A DNA stretch of 21,343 nt from assembly GCA_002297545.1 (NCBI GenBank), contig DBLZ01000075.1, forward strand, positions 1-21,343, given 5' to 3'. The stretch comes from Prevotellaceae bacterium UBA711 (GTDB taxonomy: Bacteria; Bacteroidota; Bacteroidia; Bacteroidales; Bacteroidaceae). Each line of letters begins with the position of its first letter. Within the stretch, counting starts at the first letter, position 1. A program made the position numbers and the translations under genes. This document shows, in pieces, positions 15,301-21,343 of the stretch. Below the pieces are notes generated by a model. The model saw nothing but the letters and a program-made list of their open reading frames with translations. It made no database searches and had not been told where the DNA came from.

Positions 15301-15625
15301 CATAGACTCTTACGTCAAGGGGGATGCCTATGTCCTGGCCAACAAGGATGGCGTGACCGCACTGTACAAGGCACTTCTCAACATGAATGCCTCCGGGGCC
15401 GAAGGCACCACACACTTCAAGAACAATGCCAACCGTGCATACCTGCCCGCCTCAGTAGCGCCGCAGGCCGCACAATGCATCCTCTTCAACCTCGGCACGG
15501 AAACCGGCATATCCGGCGTGGAGGGCACCAAAAGCAATGCCGCCATATATGACATGAGCGGCCGCCGCGTACAGCAAGCCCGCAACGGCGTCTATGTGGT
15601 GGACGGCAAGAAGGTAGTACGCTAA
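12302..15625 (+). CDS. Secreted S-type sulfatase with lectin-like and sorting domains
   Basis: The ATG at 12302 gives 1107 residues opening with a signal peptide (MNNITHIARWGCAMLAGILPATGVAQ). The longer frame from 12203 has non-signal sequence first and is rejected. The sulfatase domain (about 36-530) shows KPNIIFFLVDDMGW (metal Asp45/46), SSPSR with Ser92 as formylglycine precursor, HAPYDPDD and FMSDNGG. A Ser-type active site needs an anaerobic sulfatase-maturing radical SAM enzyme, not seen here. Residues about 545-1050 are beta-rich and repetitive (YYTIRDNRD, YYFLKTASNQNYADGY, YRVLSC), resembling ricin-type lectin modules. The end, IYDMSGRRVQQARNGVYVVDGKKVVR, is a Bacteroidetes sorting-type tail, consistent with T9SS-like surface delivery. 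The likely substrate is a sulfated glycan; which one cannot be read. Confidence 0.88.
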   Translation: MNNITHIARWGCAMLAGILPATGVAQETQPSQNPEKPNIIFFLVDDMGWQECSVPFYNETRSALNNRYRTPNMERMAQMGVKFTNAYGCAISSPSRCSLMTGMNAARHRVTNWTLDYNTKTDAGGGSLNLPDWNYNGIQPATVTSAKDLKNTAVATPLPQILKDNGYYTIHCGKAHFGARQTTGENPLSFGFDVNIAGGANGGPASYLASNGYGEGQNFHVAGLEQYKGTGTFLTEALTIEALKAVEKPIADNQPFYLYMSHYAIHAPYDPDDRFVANYRDADGQGKYDAFLNARLNDSEINHAALVEGMDKSLGDILDFLEARPEVAKNTIVLFMSDNGGQAVSCRQGTWNTQNYPARAGKGSAYEGGVHEPMMVYWPGVTEAGTINANRVMIEDFFPSIIEMAGIEDYKTVQTVDGHSFVDIIKNPSLQRDRVNIWHFPNLWGESQDRGEGYGAYSAIMKGDYHMIYFWETQERRLYNIREDIGETNNLAATMPELLKELSQELTDSLKACNAQRPTHKDTGLEVAWPNDAVLQAAPGDAIAPSESIFKMSDDDTRYYYTIRDNRDNDGTLLPFFWTLGEHNGYNALQCSNVQDVYKQLFYFTKGSADNTFHIHTADNRNVDYLEGVTSGNWTDAQNSTYNTTTRFLQYGTETSGEFQLIKTSYTSYYCLQIGGDLLNDRGTGNGDAANMKWVINTYNGHTFNSNDPGSRYSFTLVSSESAKTLAAWKESILATIGYVGSYSEDCRSEIEAVNTLDDKLRFESTHSKITLQDGGYYFLKTASNQNYADGYMTYAANGTSIDCMTKTLGENEALEAKHVWKLTFNDTKAGYDYYRVLSCNNNGNGLSFAKETGVSGEGCLANGTGWRYRFDDMGNGQFKFLTGEGARIIRTESNGVVSYHTQQNFDATWYIIPATSLDVKLDQGGYATTCLPFDAAPSEGMKAYAVNTVSQSTAYLEEKADIPANNAAILRGKAGETFRMGIGQAATSDWTGNKLLGSTIDSYVKGDAYVLANKDGVTALYKALLNMNASGAEGTTHFKNNANRAYLPASVAPQAAQCILFNLGTETGISGVEGTKSNAAIYDMSGRRVQQARNGVYVVDGKKVVR

Positions 15626-15650
15626 ACACCTGACAAGCCCTTTCCGGGAG

Positions 15651-15736
15651 GGCATACGCCAGGAAGGCAATGCACCAAAAACGTATGCCCCAAAGACGTA
15701 TGCCAAAGGCAATGCGCCCAGGGCAATACACCAAAG
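15651..15736. repeat. Degenerate tandem repeat, 13-15-bp units
   Basis: Successive units read GCAATGCACCAAAA, ACGTATGCCCCAAAG, ACGTATGCCAAAG, GCAATGCGCCCAGG and GCAATACACCAAAG, preceded by a similar GGCATACGCCAGGAAG. The array leads directly into the GGGCTGAAAGCCC hairpin repeat. It lies just past the sulfatase stop codon and looks like a decayed intergenic repeat. The rest of 15807-15922 is C/A-rich and holds no gene. Confidence 0.6.
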
Positions 15737-15750
15737 ACGGGCTGAAAGCC

Positions 15751-15806
15751 CAGCAAGCCACCAGCCCAGGGCGCCGCTTCGCTTGCCCTGGGCTGGTGGC
15801 TTGCTG
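15751..15806. repeat. 22-bp perfect hairpin, likely terminator and repeat family member
   Basis: The arms 15751-15772 and 15785-15806 are perfectly complementary over 22 bp (CAGCAAGCC...CAGGGC) around a 12-nt loop. GGGCTGAAAGCCC precedes and GCCCC-TTC-GGGGC follows. The same modules occur inverted at 18138-18173 and at 20-40. The hairpin could end sulfatase transcription in both directions. There is no T-tract. Confidence 0.7.
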
Positions 15807-15922
15807 CCCCTTCGGGGCGCACCATTCTTGTGCCACGTGGACAACACACAACCACGCCGACAACACACCGCCACACCGACAATACAATCCCCACCACCAC
15901 CTCATGAACAACCCAACACACC

Positions 15923-18043
15923 ATGGACACGAAACAACAAATCATGTATAACATGTATAACAGATACACATGTCTCTGCTTCCTATTCCTATTATGCGGC
16001 ATGGTCTGCGCCCAAAGCCCGTACCTATACGCCAAGGGCAAGTCGTATGGAGACGTGGAAGCATTTGACAGCCACAAGAAAATAGAACTGCCGGGGCATC
16101 AGGGCATAGTGTACGACGGCAAGTTGCCTCGCGGACAGCACACCGTGGCCTACGAGGTAAGGCTGCCGGCCTATGAGGAGGGCATATTCTTTGCCACCGA
16201 CACCCTTCCCAACAAATGGCCCAACAACACCAACAGGCTGTTGCCATGGGCCTTCACCGACCTCAAGGACTTTACCTCGGGCAACTACCGTGGCATCCCC
16301 TCCAACAGCTTCCCTTCCATGCTGGGCGATGCCCTGCTGCTCAGGCTGGCCAACGGCCATTACATGTTTGTGAAGGCATTGGCCGCTGACAACAGCATGA
16401 GCTGGCTCACAGTGGAGAGCGACGGAGGACTGAAGCTGTATGTCTCCACCTTGGGTACTGATGTGTTGCCACGCCGTGCCCCGCTGGTCTTGTCCCAGGA
16501 AGGCAAGTCCCTATATGGGGCACTGGAAACAGCCTATGGCCGGCTGGCCTCGTCGCCGGACGTGTCACATGACCAAAAGCCCGTGTTCGAGGCTTTCAAG
16601 TATCTGGGATGGTGCACATGGGAACATTACCACTTCGACATTAACGAACGCAAAATAATGGGCGACATCGAGGCCATCGAGAAATCGGAGCTCCCCATAC
16701 GTTATGTCCTGATAGACGACGGGCACCTGACGCACAAGGGCAGGCAGTTGTCCGGCTTTGAGCCTGACGCCGGGCGTTTCCCCTCGGGCTGGGACAACAT
16801 CATGGGCAAGCGGAGCCGGGACAAGATCAAGTGGTTCGGGCTGTGGTACGCCCTGTCCGGCTATTGGGAAGGCGTGTCGGCCGGCAACAATTTCCCTGCC
16901 GCCGTACGCAACACCCTGGTGGACCGCCACGGCAGGATGGTGCCGGGCAAGGACTCGCTCCACATAGACCGCTTCTATGGGCACTTCGTGAAGTCGCTGA
17001 AGGACTACGGCTTCGACTTCCTGAAGATAGACAACCAGTCGTTCACCTTACCTATATATATGGGCGACTCCTGTGCGGTGAAGTACGCACGCCTTTGCAA
17101 CCGTTCGCTGGAGAACCAGACCTACCTGCAGAACGTGGGCCTGATAAACTGCATGGCACAGAACGTCATCAATACGGACAACACCTACTACAGCAATGTC
17201 TCCCGCGCGAGCATAGACTACCAGAAGTACAACAAGGACAAGGCCAAGTCGCACCTGTTCCAGTCCTACACCAATACCCTGCTCCAAGGACAATGCGTGT
17301 GGCCGGACCACGACATGTTCCACTCCTCCGACACCATCTGCGGGGCACTGATGGCGCGCTCCAAGGCCGTATCCGGCGGCCCGGTGTACCTGTCAGACGC
17401 GCCTGCACAGTTAGTGCCGGGGAACGTCTGGCCGTTGATTGACGAGGAGGGCAAGGTGTTCCGCCCCCTCACCCCGGCCATGCCCACCGAGGAGTCCGTC
17501 TTCCAAAACCCGCTCATGGGCGACAAGTCCTACCGCGTGTTCTCGAGGATGGACAATGGCGCACTGAGCATAATATGTTACAACCTCAGCACCACCACCC
17601 ACAGCGTGCCAAGTTTCATTGACGTGCAGGACTACACAAGCCTTGCCGCCCAGGCACAGCCGTGCCGGCGTGTGGTGGCATACAACTGGAAAAAGCAGAC
17701 GGCAGTGCCACTGGACGGCAGGATGGAGTTCACGCTCGAGGGCTTCACGGACGAACTCTTCCACCTGTGCCCCGTCAGGCATGGCTGGGCAGTGGTGGGC
17801 ATCATGGAAAAGTTCCTGTCACCACAGACATTTGAGATACTGTCATGCACGGAGGAGCATCTTGAGTTGAAAGTTCTGACGGCAGGCACCCTATGCGTAT
17901 GGAGCGAGAATGGTTCAAGCCACGAAATGCGGAAAATAGAGGTAGATGTCCCCAAAACCGTAACCATGTCAAAGTCCCCCTCTGCTATACACAAATCCTC
18001 CCTGCGACAGGAGTATAGTTCACAAAAGAACATGCGGCAATAA
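15923..18043 (+). CDS. Secreted GH36-like alpha-galactosidase (Sip1/raffinose-synthase type)
   Basis: The 706-residue product has a signal peptide (YTCLCFLFLLCGMVCAQ, cleavage near 30). It shows the barrel motifs of the Sip1/raffinose synthase branch of GH36: KYLGWCTWEHYHFDIN (226-241), YVLIDDGH (261-268), FGLWYALSGYWEG and DYGFDFLKIDNQS with Asp370 as probable nucleophile. SRASIDYQ offers Asp432 as acid/base, and VWPDHDMFHS (459-468) matches the family's substrate-site motif. Length is normal for bacterial members. It would act on alpha-galactosides in the periplasm or at the surface. ATG codons at residues 8 and 11 are possible alternative starts. It lies 297 bp after the sulfatase, so it may have its own promoter, although none is clear. 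Pairing with a sulfatase suggests a sulfated, galactose-containing glycan. Confidence 0.85.
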   Translation: MDTKQQIMYNMYNRYTCLCFLFLLCGMVCAQSPYLYAKGKSYGDVEAFDSHKKIELPGHQGIVYDGKLPRGQHTVAYEVRLPAYEEGIFFATDTLPNKWPNNTNRLLPWAFTDLKDFTSGNYRGIPSNSFPSMLGDALLLRLANGHYMFVKALAADNSMSWLTVESDGGLKLYVSTLGTDVLPRRAPLVLSQEGKSLYGALETAYGRLASSPDVSHDQKPVFEAFKYLGWCTWEHYHFDINERKIMGDIEAIEKSELPIRYVLIDDGHLTHKGRQLSGFEPDAGRFPSGWDNIMGKRSRDKIKWFGLWYALSGYWEGVSAGNNFPAAVRNTLVDRHGRMVPGKDSLHIDRFYGHFVKSLKDYGFDFLKIDNQSFTLPIYMGDSCAVKYARLCNRSLENQTYLQNVGLINCMAQNVINTDNTYYSNVSRASIDYQKYNKDKAKSHLFQSYTNTLLQGQCVWPDHDMFHSSDTICGALMARSKAVSGGPVYLSDAPAQLVPGNVWPLIDEEGKVFRPLTPAMPTEESVFQNPLMGDKSYRVFSRMDNGALSIICYNLSTTTHSVPSFIDVQDYTSLAAQAQPCRRVVAYNWKKQTAVPLDGRMEFTLEGFTDELFHLCPVRHGWAVVGIMEKFLSPQTFEILSCTEEHLELKVLTAGTLCVWSENGSSHEMRKIEVDVPKTVTMSKSPSAIHKSSLRQEYSSQKNMRQ

Positions 18044-18137
18044 CATTGATGTGTAGTGTCTTACCACCGTCGGCTTTCTCCCTTTCAAGGCGTTAGCTTG
18101 TGTGGGAATATAATAGCCATGGGAATCGATTCGCTCT

Positions 18138-18173
18138 GCCCAGGGCTATGGGTTGGTTAGGCTTTCAGCCCAC
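18138..18173 (-). repeat. Second copy of the GGGCTGAAAGCC...AGCCCAGGGC repeat
   Basis: Read on the minus strand this is GTGGGCTGAAAGCC, a short spacer, then AGCCCAGGGC. It has the same two modules as 15740-15772 but in opposite orientation and without the long stem. It lies between the convergent GH36 and QueH genes. The rest of 18044-18235 holds nothing recognisable. Confidence 0.6.
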
Positions 18174-18235
18174 ATCTTTTACATGAGTTGCAATGCGCAT
18201 CCATATCATCTGTACTTGGATCGCAACAGTGAACT

Positions 18236-19327
18236 TCACAAACCGTCTGTCACCACCTCGTTCATGGCAACATCATGCCCCTCTGCAGGCAGAAAGTCCA
18301 ACAACTGGAATGAATAGCAAAGCCCCATCCTGTAGGCATTGGGCATCAGAGGCAGGAGCCGGTCATAGTACCCCTTGCCACGTCCCAGACGCGCCCCATG
18401 GCGGTCAAAAGCCATGCCGGGAACAACGGCAAGTTCTATCTCGGCATAACGCGAGGGCGGAAACAATTCCCCGGTAGGCTCCATGATGCCGAAAGCCCCG
18501 CGCTGCAGCGTGTCGGGCGTATAGACCCGCAGTTCCAATTCTTCACCAACAACACGTGGCAACAGAATGCATTTGCCCAGGAGCCGCCCTTTGTCCAACA
18601 GGGACGCCGTGTCCACCTCGTCGGGCAAGGCATGGTAGAGCAACACCGTTCCGGCCGCACGCCACAGACCATCGGACAAAATGTGGGCACAGGCACGGAG
18701 GCTCCTCTCGCGAAGCTGTTCGGGAGGACAGGCTGACTTCAGACCGCGCACCCATGTCCGTATCTCGGACTTCTGCATGTGCGGTTCGCGGGCGGCAAGG
18801 CTGTACTCGCATCCGCAATAGACCTGATTGTAGAAACCATGCCGGCGCAATAGTTCGTTGCGTCGCTGTTGCAGCCCGCCCTTGCGCCAGTTGCGGTCGT
18901 CAAAGCGTACGCCGCCCACCACGGAGGCTGCCCAATGACCGGCTTCTGCAATCTGATCCAGACGCTTCCAACGGCTGCTGGCCAGGGTGGTGGTGAATGT
19001 CTCCAGGCCCAGCTCGCGGCAGCGTCGGGCGGCAGCCAGCAGGCGCATGCGGAAACACTCCAGACAACGGCTGCCACGCTCCGGCTCACCCTCATGCCCG
19101 TGGATGGCACAGGCCCAGGAGCCGTGGTCGTAGTCCTCGTCCACTATCTCCAGACCCAGCTCACGGGCATAGCGCGTGCACTCGTTCTTGCGGATGAGAT
19201 ACTCCTCCTCAGGGTATATGTTGGGGTTGCAGTAATAGAGCACGGGAAGGATGTCGTGTTGCAACATCCATTCTATGATGGCGCTGGAGCATGGTGCGCA
19301 GCAGCAGTGCAGAAGGACTTGGGTCAT
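18236..19327 (-). CDS. queH: QueH epoxyqueuosine reductase fused to 5-formyl-THF cyclo-ligase
   Basis: The start at 19327 (MTQVLLHCCCAPCSS) is chosen because the QueH family begins here; the frame upstream is unrelated. The product has 363 residues. Residues 1-180 are QueH, the last enzyme of queuosine synthesis in tRNA, with cysteines CCCAPC (8-13), CLECFRMRL (88, 91) and YCGC (171, 173) for iron-sulfur and metal binding. Residues 184-363 are 5-formyltetrahydrofolate cyclo-ligase (KSEIRTWVRGLK start, GRGKGYYDR at 315-323), which converts 5-formyl-THF to methenyl-THF using ATP. The two domains are joined by only a few residues. The gene follows rsmF and thyA in the same direction, so folate use (thyA) and tRNA/rRNA modification are grouped. 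Confidence 0.88.
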   Translation of the reverse strand: MTQVLLHCCCAPCSSAIIEWMLQHDILPVLYYCNPNIYPEEEYLIRKNECTRYARELGLEIVDEDYDHGSWACAIHGHEGEPERGSRCLECFRMRLLAAARRCRELGLETFTTTLASSRWKRLDQIAEAGHWAASVVGGVRFDDRNWRKGGLQQRRNELLRRHGFYNQVYCGCEYSLAAREPHMQKSEIRTWVRGLKSACPPEQLRERSLRACAHILSDGLWRAAGTVLLYHALPDEVDTASLLDKGRLLGKCILLPRVVGEELELRVYTPDTLQRGAFGIMEPTGELFPPSRYAEIELAVVPGMAFDRHGARLGRGKGYYDRLLPLMPNAYRMGLCYSFQLLDFLPAEGHDVAMNEVVTDGL

Positions 19328-19443
19328 GATAAATAGAAACGGTAGTATTGGCATGTGAACGTATGAGCGCACGAGCATGCCAGCGCATGAGCGGAGGAGC
19401 CGCAGGTGCATATCGTACGGACGATGGACAGGGGGATGCGACG

Positions 19444-20751
19444 TCAATCATTGCCGGTCTCGGGCGGTATACCGAACAGGCTCCACCGCTTGGTGTAGGT
19501 AGTCTTGATGCGCCAGGCATCGGGGTACTGGTTGTTGATGCGGCCGGGCACGCCCTTTCCCGGGCCCAGGGGTGTGCCCAGATAGCAGAGCGTCAGGGCG
19601 CCGGCAGGTGCCGGGATGCGGACAGCCTCGCGGCGGAGGTAGGCAAGCGCCTGGTCGTAGGAGAGTTCCACCATGGGCCCATCGCACACGAAAGCCAGGG
19701 GCACAGGGCGCAGCAAAGCCTTGATCTTGCGCAGAACCTTATCGGCTTCATCGCCGACCCATCCCTTACTTCCTTTGTCCCCTTCCGGTGCAGAGGCCAT
19801 CCGGGCCAATGTCCCCTCCCCGGCATCGCATAGCCGCACACCCTTGCGTATGGCCGCACAATAGAATCCCTCCCCACGGTCCCGTCCGGGCAGGAAGTGG
19901 CGCTCCTCCAACAGTTCCGCGCCCAGCTCGGAGCATATCCACAGCGCATTCTCCTCATCCTCGAAACGGTTGAACGTACAGGTACTGTAAACCAGCAGTC
20001 CGCCTGGCTTGAGGGCATGCCAGATGTCACGCAGGATACCGCGCTGGCGCTCCACACACCGTGCCACATTGTCCGGGCTCCATTCGGCCACGGCCTGCTC
20101 GTCCTTACGGAACATGCCCTCGCCGGAGCAAGGCACATCGGTCAAGACAAGATCAAAGCACCCGTCGAAGCCGGAAAAGTCGGCGGGATAGTTGTTGGTG
20201 ACAATACAACGGACAGGATACTCTTTCCCTGCCGGCATGCGTGTCCACTTCTGCATGTTCTCGGCCAGAACCGATGCCCGCTTGGGCATTGGTTCGTTGC
20301 TCAGCAAGAGTGACCCTTCGGGCAACAGGCCGGCCAGCAGAGTGCTCTTGCCCCCGGGTGCGGCACACAGGTCCAGAGCACAGCATGGCGCAGTCATATC
20401 CGCATACCTACGGCACAGTTCGGCCACGTACATGGAGGATGCCTCCTGGACATAATACACTCCGGCATGGAGCAAGGGGTCGAAAGTAAACGGCGGCCGC
20501 TCGGCCAGATAACAGGCATCCGGGCACCATTCCACAGGGGCAGCATCGGCCGTCGCACCGCCCTGCACGGCCACTCTCTGCCACCAAGCCTCACGCAGGG
20601 TGTCCACGGCATGAATCTTACGCATGTTGAGGCGGACGGATACCTCCGGATCGGTGACAAGCAGTGCATCGCACAGGCATCGGGCAACCTCGGTGCCATA
20701 GTGTTCGTTCATCAAGTGCACGAAATCGTGGGGAAGTTCTCTGCTGTTCAT
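19444..20751 (-). CDS. rsmF: 16S rRNA cytosine-C5 methyltransferase, RsmF/RsmB type
   Basis: The 435-residue protein has the SAM-binding motif DLCAAPGGKST (127-137), then LVLTDVPCSGEGMFRKD with Cys208 for product release, and VYSTCTFNRFEDEEN with nucleophile Cys258. These mark the NOL1/NOP2/Sun (RsmB/RsmF) m5C family. The GEGMFR variant plus a C-terminal region of about 150 residues (LCYLGTPLGPGKGVPGRINNQYPDAWRI) favour RsmF, whose C-terminal domains bind rRNA. The start ATG is 22 bp downstream of the thyA stop, so the two genes are co-transcribed. A 116-bp gap separates it from queH. The exact target cytosine is not deducible. Confidence 0.88.
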   Translation of the reverse strand: MNSRELPHDFVHLMNEHYGTEVARCLCDALLVTDPEVSVRLNMRKIHAVDTLREAWWQRVAVQGGATADAAPVEWCPDACYLAERPPFTFDPLLHAGVYYVQEASSMYVAELCRRYADMTAPCCALDLCAAPGGKSTLLAGLLPEGSLLLSNEPMPKRASVLAENMQKWTRMPAGKEYPVRCIVTNNYPADFSGFDGCFDLVLTDVPCSGEGMFRKDEQAVAEWSPDNVARCVERQRGILRDIWHALKPGGLLVYSTCTFNRFEDEENALWICSELGAELLEERHFLPGRDRGEGFYCAAIRKGVRLCDAGEGTLARMASAPEGDKGSKGWVGDEADKVLRKIKALLRPVPLAFVCDGPMVELSYDQALAYLRREAVRIPAPAGALTLCYLGTPLGPGKGVPGRINNQYPDAWRIKTTYTKRWSLFGIPPETGND

Positions 20752-20773
20752 CTTATCATAAGGCTACATGAGG

Positions 20774-21343
20774 TCACACGCTGACCGTGCCCTTGATAGC
20801 CGGCCACGGGTCGTAACCCTCGAGAGTGAAGTCCTCGTAACGGAAGTCGAAGATGCTTTTGACTTCGGGATTGAGCACCATGCGCGGCAAGGTGCGGGGG
20901 GCGCGGGCCAACTGGGTGCGGATCTGCTCAATGTGATTGAGGTAGATGTGCGTATCACCCGTGGTGTGGATGAACTCTCCGGGGCGCAGTCCGCAGACTT
21001 GGGCCATCATCATGCACAATAGTGCGTATGAGGCGATGTTGAACGGCACGCCCAGGAAAATGTCGGCACTGCGCTGGTACAACTGGAGCGACAGCCTGCC
21101 GTTGGCAACATAGAATTGGAAGAAGGCGTGGCACGGGGGCAAGTTCATGTTGTCCAGATCGGCCACATTCCATGCCGATACTATGATGCGACGCGAGTTG
21201 GGGTCATTCTTGATGGTATCCACGGCCTGCTGTATCTGGTCTATGAAACCGCCGTTGTAGTCGGGCCACGACCGCCACTGGTAGCCATAGATATGGCCCA
21301 GGTCACCGGTCTCGGGGTCGGCCCACTCGTTCCAGATGCGCAC
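20774..21343 (-). CDS. thyA: Thymidylate synthase ThyA, N-terminus cut by window edge
   Basis: The visible 190 codons encode the C-terminal part of ThyA, which methylates dUMP to dTMP using methylene-THF. Recognised segments are RIWNEWADPETGDLGHIYGYQWRSW, NDPNSRRIIVSAWN, NLPPCHAFFQFYV with the catalytic Cys, YQRSADIFLGVPFNIASYALL and HIYLNHIEQI. Compared with the E. coli enzyme about 75 N-terminal residues are missing beyond 21343. The first codon in view is GTG inside the gene, not a start. It is the first visible gene of the leftward cluster with rsmF and queH. A dihydrofolate reductase gene often lies next to thyA in this phylum, but that side is outside the window. Confidence 0.95.
   Translation of the reverse strand: MRIWNEWADPETGDLGHIYGYQWRSWPDYNGGFIDQIQQAVDTIKNDPNSRRIIVSAWNVADLDNMNLPPCHAFFQFYVANGRLSLQLYQRSADIFLGVPFNIASYALLCMMMAQVCGLRPGEFIHTTGDTHIYLNHIEQIRTQLARAPRTLPRMVLNPEVKSIFDFRYEDFTLEGYDPWPAIKGTVSV

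Noticed and set aside
19328..19447. Longer N-terminus of the QueH fusion
   Set aside because: The extra residues do not resemble QueH, and the family start MTQVLLHCCCAPC begins at 19327.

Overview
The window looks like a chromosomal segment of a Bacteroidales bacterium. The reasons are promoter signals of the TTTG-N19-TAnnTTTG type, lipoproteins with a Cys lipobox, a PorE-like OmpA lipoprotein, a periplasmic-TPR/AraC regulator, a sulfatase with a Bacteroidetes-type C-terminal sorting tail, and a GH36-like enzyme. A Prevotellaceae-like source is plausible but not proven. The host DNA is GC-rich by eye. One block, about 6329-10571, is clearly AT-rich and has a different codon style.

Left part (1-6035). 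A leftward Fic-family gene with an N-terminal HTH is followed by a small leftward lipoprotein gene. A ~194-bp paralogous copy of that lipoprotein gene's 3' end and terminator lies at 2454-2647. Next is a leftward carboxymuconolactone decarboxylase/cupin fusion, then an intergenic array of a 12-bp motif at exact 22-bp spacing. A rightward PorE-like gene (lipobox, TPR, beta-propeller, CRD, OmpA) closes this part.

Centre (6159-12153). A gene for a membrane-spanning TPR/AraC regulator is split by a 4243-bp AT-rich element. Joining base 6328 to 10572 restores one open frame of about 583 codons. The element has 11-bp terminal inverted repeats and repeated subterminal motifs. It encodes a small putative DNA-binding protein, a convergent 92-aa protein, a candidate small RNA with a terminator, a ClpP-type prohead-like protease, a phage capsid-like protein and a 66-aa protein. 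No transposase, integrase, terminase or portal is visible. The best reading is a minimal capsid-encoding mobile element or satellite that depends on a helper. It is the most interesting part of the window.

Right part (12302-21343). Downstream of the broken regulator are a secreted S-type sulfatase and a Sip1/raffinose-synthase-like GH36 enzyme. Together they suggest a small sulfated alpha-galactoside utilisation locus without SusC/D in view. The intergenic DNA around them holds repeat-family hairpins. A leftward housekeeping cluster follows: thyA (cut by the window edge), an RsmF-like rRNA cytosine methyltransferase, and a QueH fused to 5-formyltetrahydrofolate cyclo-ligase.
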